From: Gammaproteobacteria bacterium HGW-Gammaproteobacteria-1 | GTDB taxonomy: Bacteria; Pseudomonadota; Gammaproteobacteria; Thiohalomonadales; Thiohalomonadaceae | Length of the DNA: 64,000 bases | Assembly (NCBI GenBank): GCA_002840095.1 | Contig: PGZL01000005.1 | Coordinates: forward strand, 339,812-403,811 | Direction: 5' to 3' | In this document: positions 63,633 to 64,000 of the stretch, piece by piece | Position numbering within the stretch: the stretch's first letter is position 1 | How the letters are laid out: every line of letters begins with the position of its first letter | Program-made: the position numbers and the translations under genes | Notes under the pieces: generated by a model | Seen by the model: the letters and a program-made list of their open reading frames with translations, nothing else | Told to the model about the DNA's origin: nothing | Database searches by the model: none

Positions 63633-64000
63633 GCAGGATGGGAGCGCAGCGAAACCCATCAGGTTCCTGCACCACCATGCGATGGGTTTCGCGTTGCTCT
63701 ACCCATCCCACATCCGATGGCGTCTGCCGCGCTTTGCAAACACCGGCAAATCCGCTCCCGAAGCCAGCCATGCCACCGGTCACAAAAAACCCCATGTAGG
63801 ATGGGTAGAGCGCAGCGAAACCCATCGGGCTCTTCCACCGCCATGCGATGGGTTTCGCGTTGCTCTACCCATCCTACATCTGATGGCGTCTGCCACGCTT
63901 CGCAAACGCCGGCAAATCCGCTCCCGAAGCCAGCCATGCCACCGGTCACAAAAAACCCCATGTAGGATGGGTAGAGCGCAGCGAAACCCATCAGGTTCCT
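63633..64000. repeat. Tandem 163-166-bp repeat, running out of the window
   Basis: A unit starting at 63633, 63796 and 63962 carries a family D arm (aggatgggtagagcgcagcg), its inverted partner (gatgggtttcgcgttgctct) and a spacer with ccggcaaatccgctcccgaa. Unit 1 lacks three bases in the first arm. The frames that cross it are repeat translation, not genes. The stretch 63517-63632 shows nothing else. Copies may continue past 64000. Confidence 0.93.

Noticed and set aside
63610..63991. Open frames reading MGFAALYPSYMGFFVTGG and VEQRETHR
   Set aside because: They are translations of the family D repeat in several frames, recurring in each unit and also near 27203 and 61295. They do not represent genes.
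63633..64000. CRISPR or integron attachment array
   Set aside because: Units are 163-166 bp and near identical throughout; no spacers, cas genes or integrase are seen. An attC-like role was not supported by a recognisable core site.

Overview
The window is about 64 kb of GC-rich, gene-dense chromosome from a Gammaproteobacterium. The gene set fits this: exbB-exbD-msbA-lpxK-trm112-kdsB for lipid A and Kdo, lolCD for lipoproteins, dapC-dapD-yffB-dapE for lysine and peptidoglycan precursors, a full System I cytochrome c maturation operon, and bioA-ubiA. The style of gene neighbourhoods and intergenic repeats suggests a chemolithotrophic or sulfur-oxidiser-like lineage (Chromatiales or relatives), but that is inference. 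No rRNA, tRNA, CRISPR array, transposase or prophage gene was found.

Layout. 1-12.9 kb: the 3' part of rne, a low-molecular-weight phosphatase, a leftward envelope cluster (kdsB, trm112, lpxK, msbA, exbD, exbB), comEC, a DUF2062 protein, lolD-lolC and a VOC protein. 12.9-18.8 kb: the dap operon, a calcium-site protein with a possible flagellar-type promoter, and tsaB. 18.8-34.2 kb: mostly single genes, namely a beta-barrel protein, the yoaA helicase with a nuclease-like neighbour, an APH/P-loop kinase fusion, a GIDE/EF-hand protein beside lemA, a HELAH-motif protein, a flavin reductase-like protein, a PIN/Phd toxin-antitoxin pair, hrpB, a host-attachment-like protein and bioA-ubiA. 34.4-38.7 kb: a P2-type cation ATPase, a 24-residue membrane peptide, a TetR regulator with a repeated operator, and two small unknowns.

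38.9-61.2 kb is a membrane bioenergetics block. It holds a rightward hyfBCEFGI-like operon whose large subunit has lost nickel-iron ligand cysteines, so it is an energy-converting hydrogenase-related (Ehr) type complex rather than a true hydrogenase. A leftward ccmABCDEFGHI operon follows, then a rightward six-gene group-2 Mrp Na+/H+ antiporter operon with A and B fused. 61.3-63.5 kb has a DUF4197 lipoprotein, a divergent ferredoxin-type flavoreductase and a small HTH-like protein. The window ends in a 166-bp tandem repeat.

The most unusual feature is the density of short intergenic inverted repeats. At least four families occur: A ('gcagagacgcagag'), B ('gcgaatacgattcgctcctac'), C ('gggtgcgcaccgcgcacc') and D ('aggatgggtagagcgcagcg'). 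They sit inside operons such as hyf, ccm, mnh, dap and msbA-lpxK. Two insertions, hyfC/hyfE and mnhD/mnhE, are flanked by direct repeats (20 bp and 9 bp) that duplicate the downstream start codon. A separate 52-bp palindromic element sits within family A copies at two distant places.
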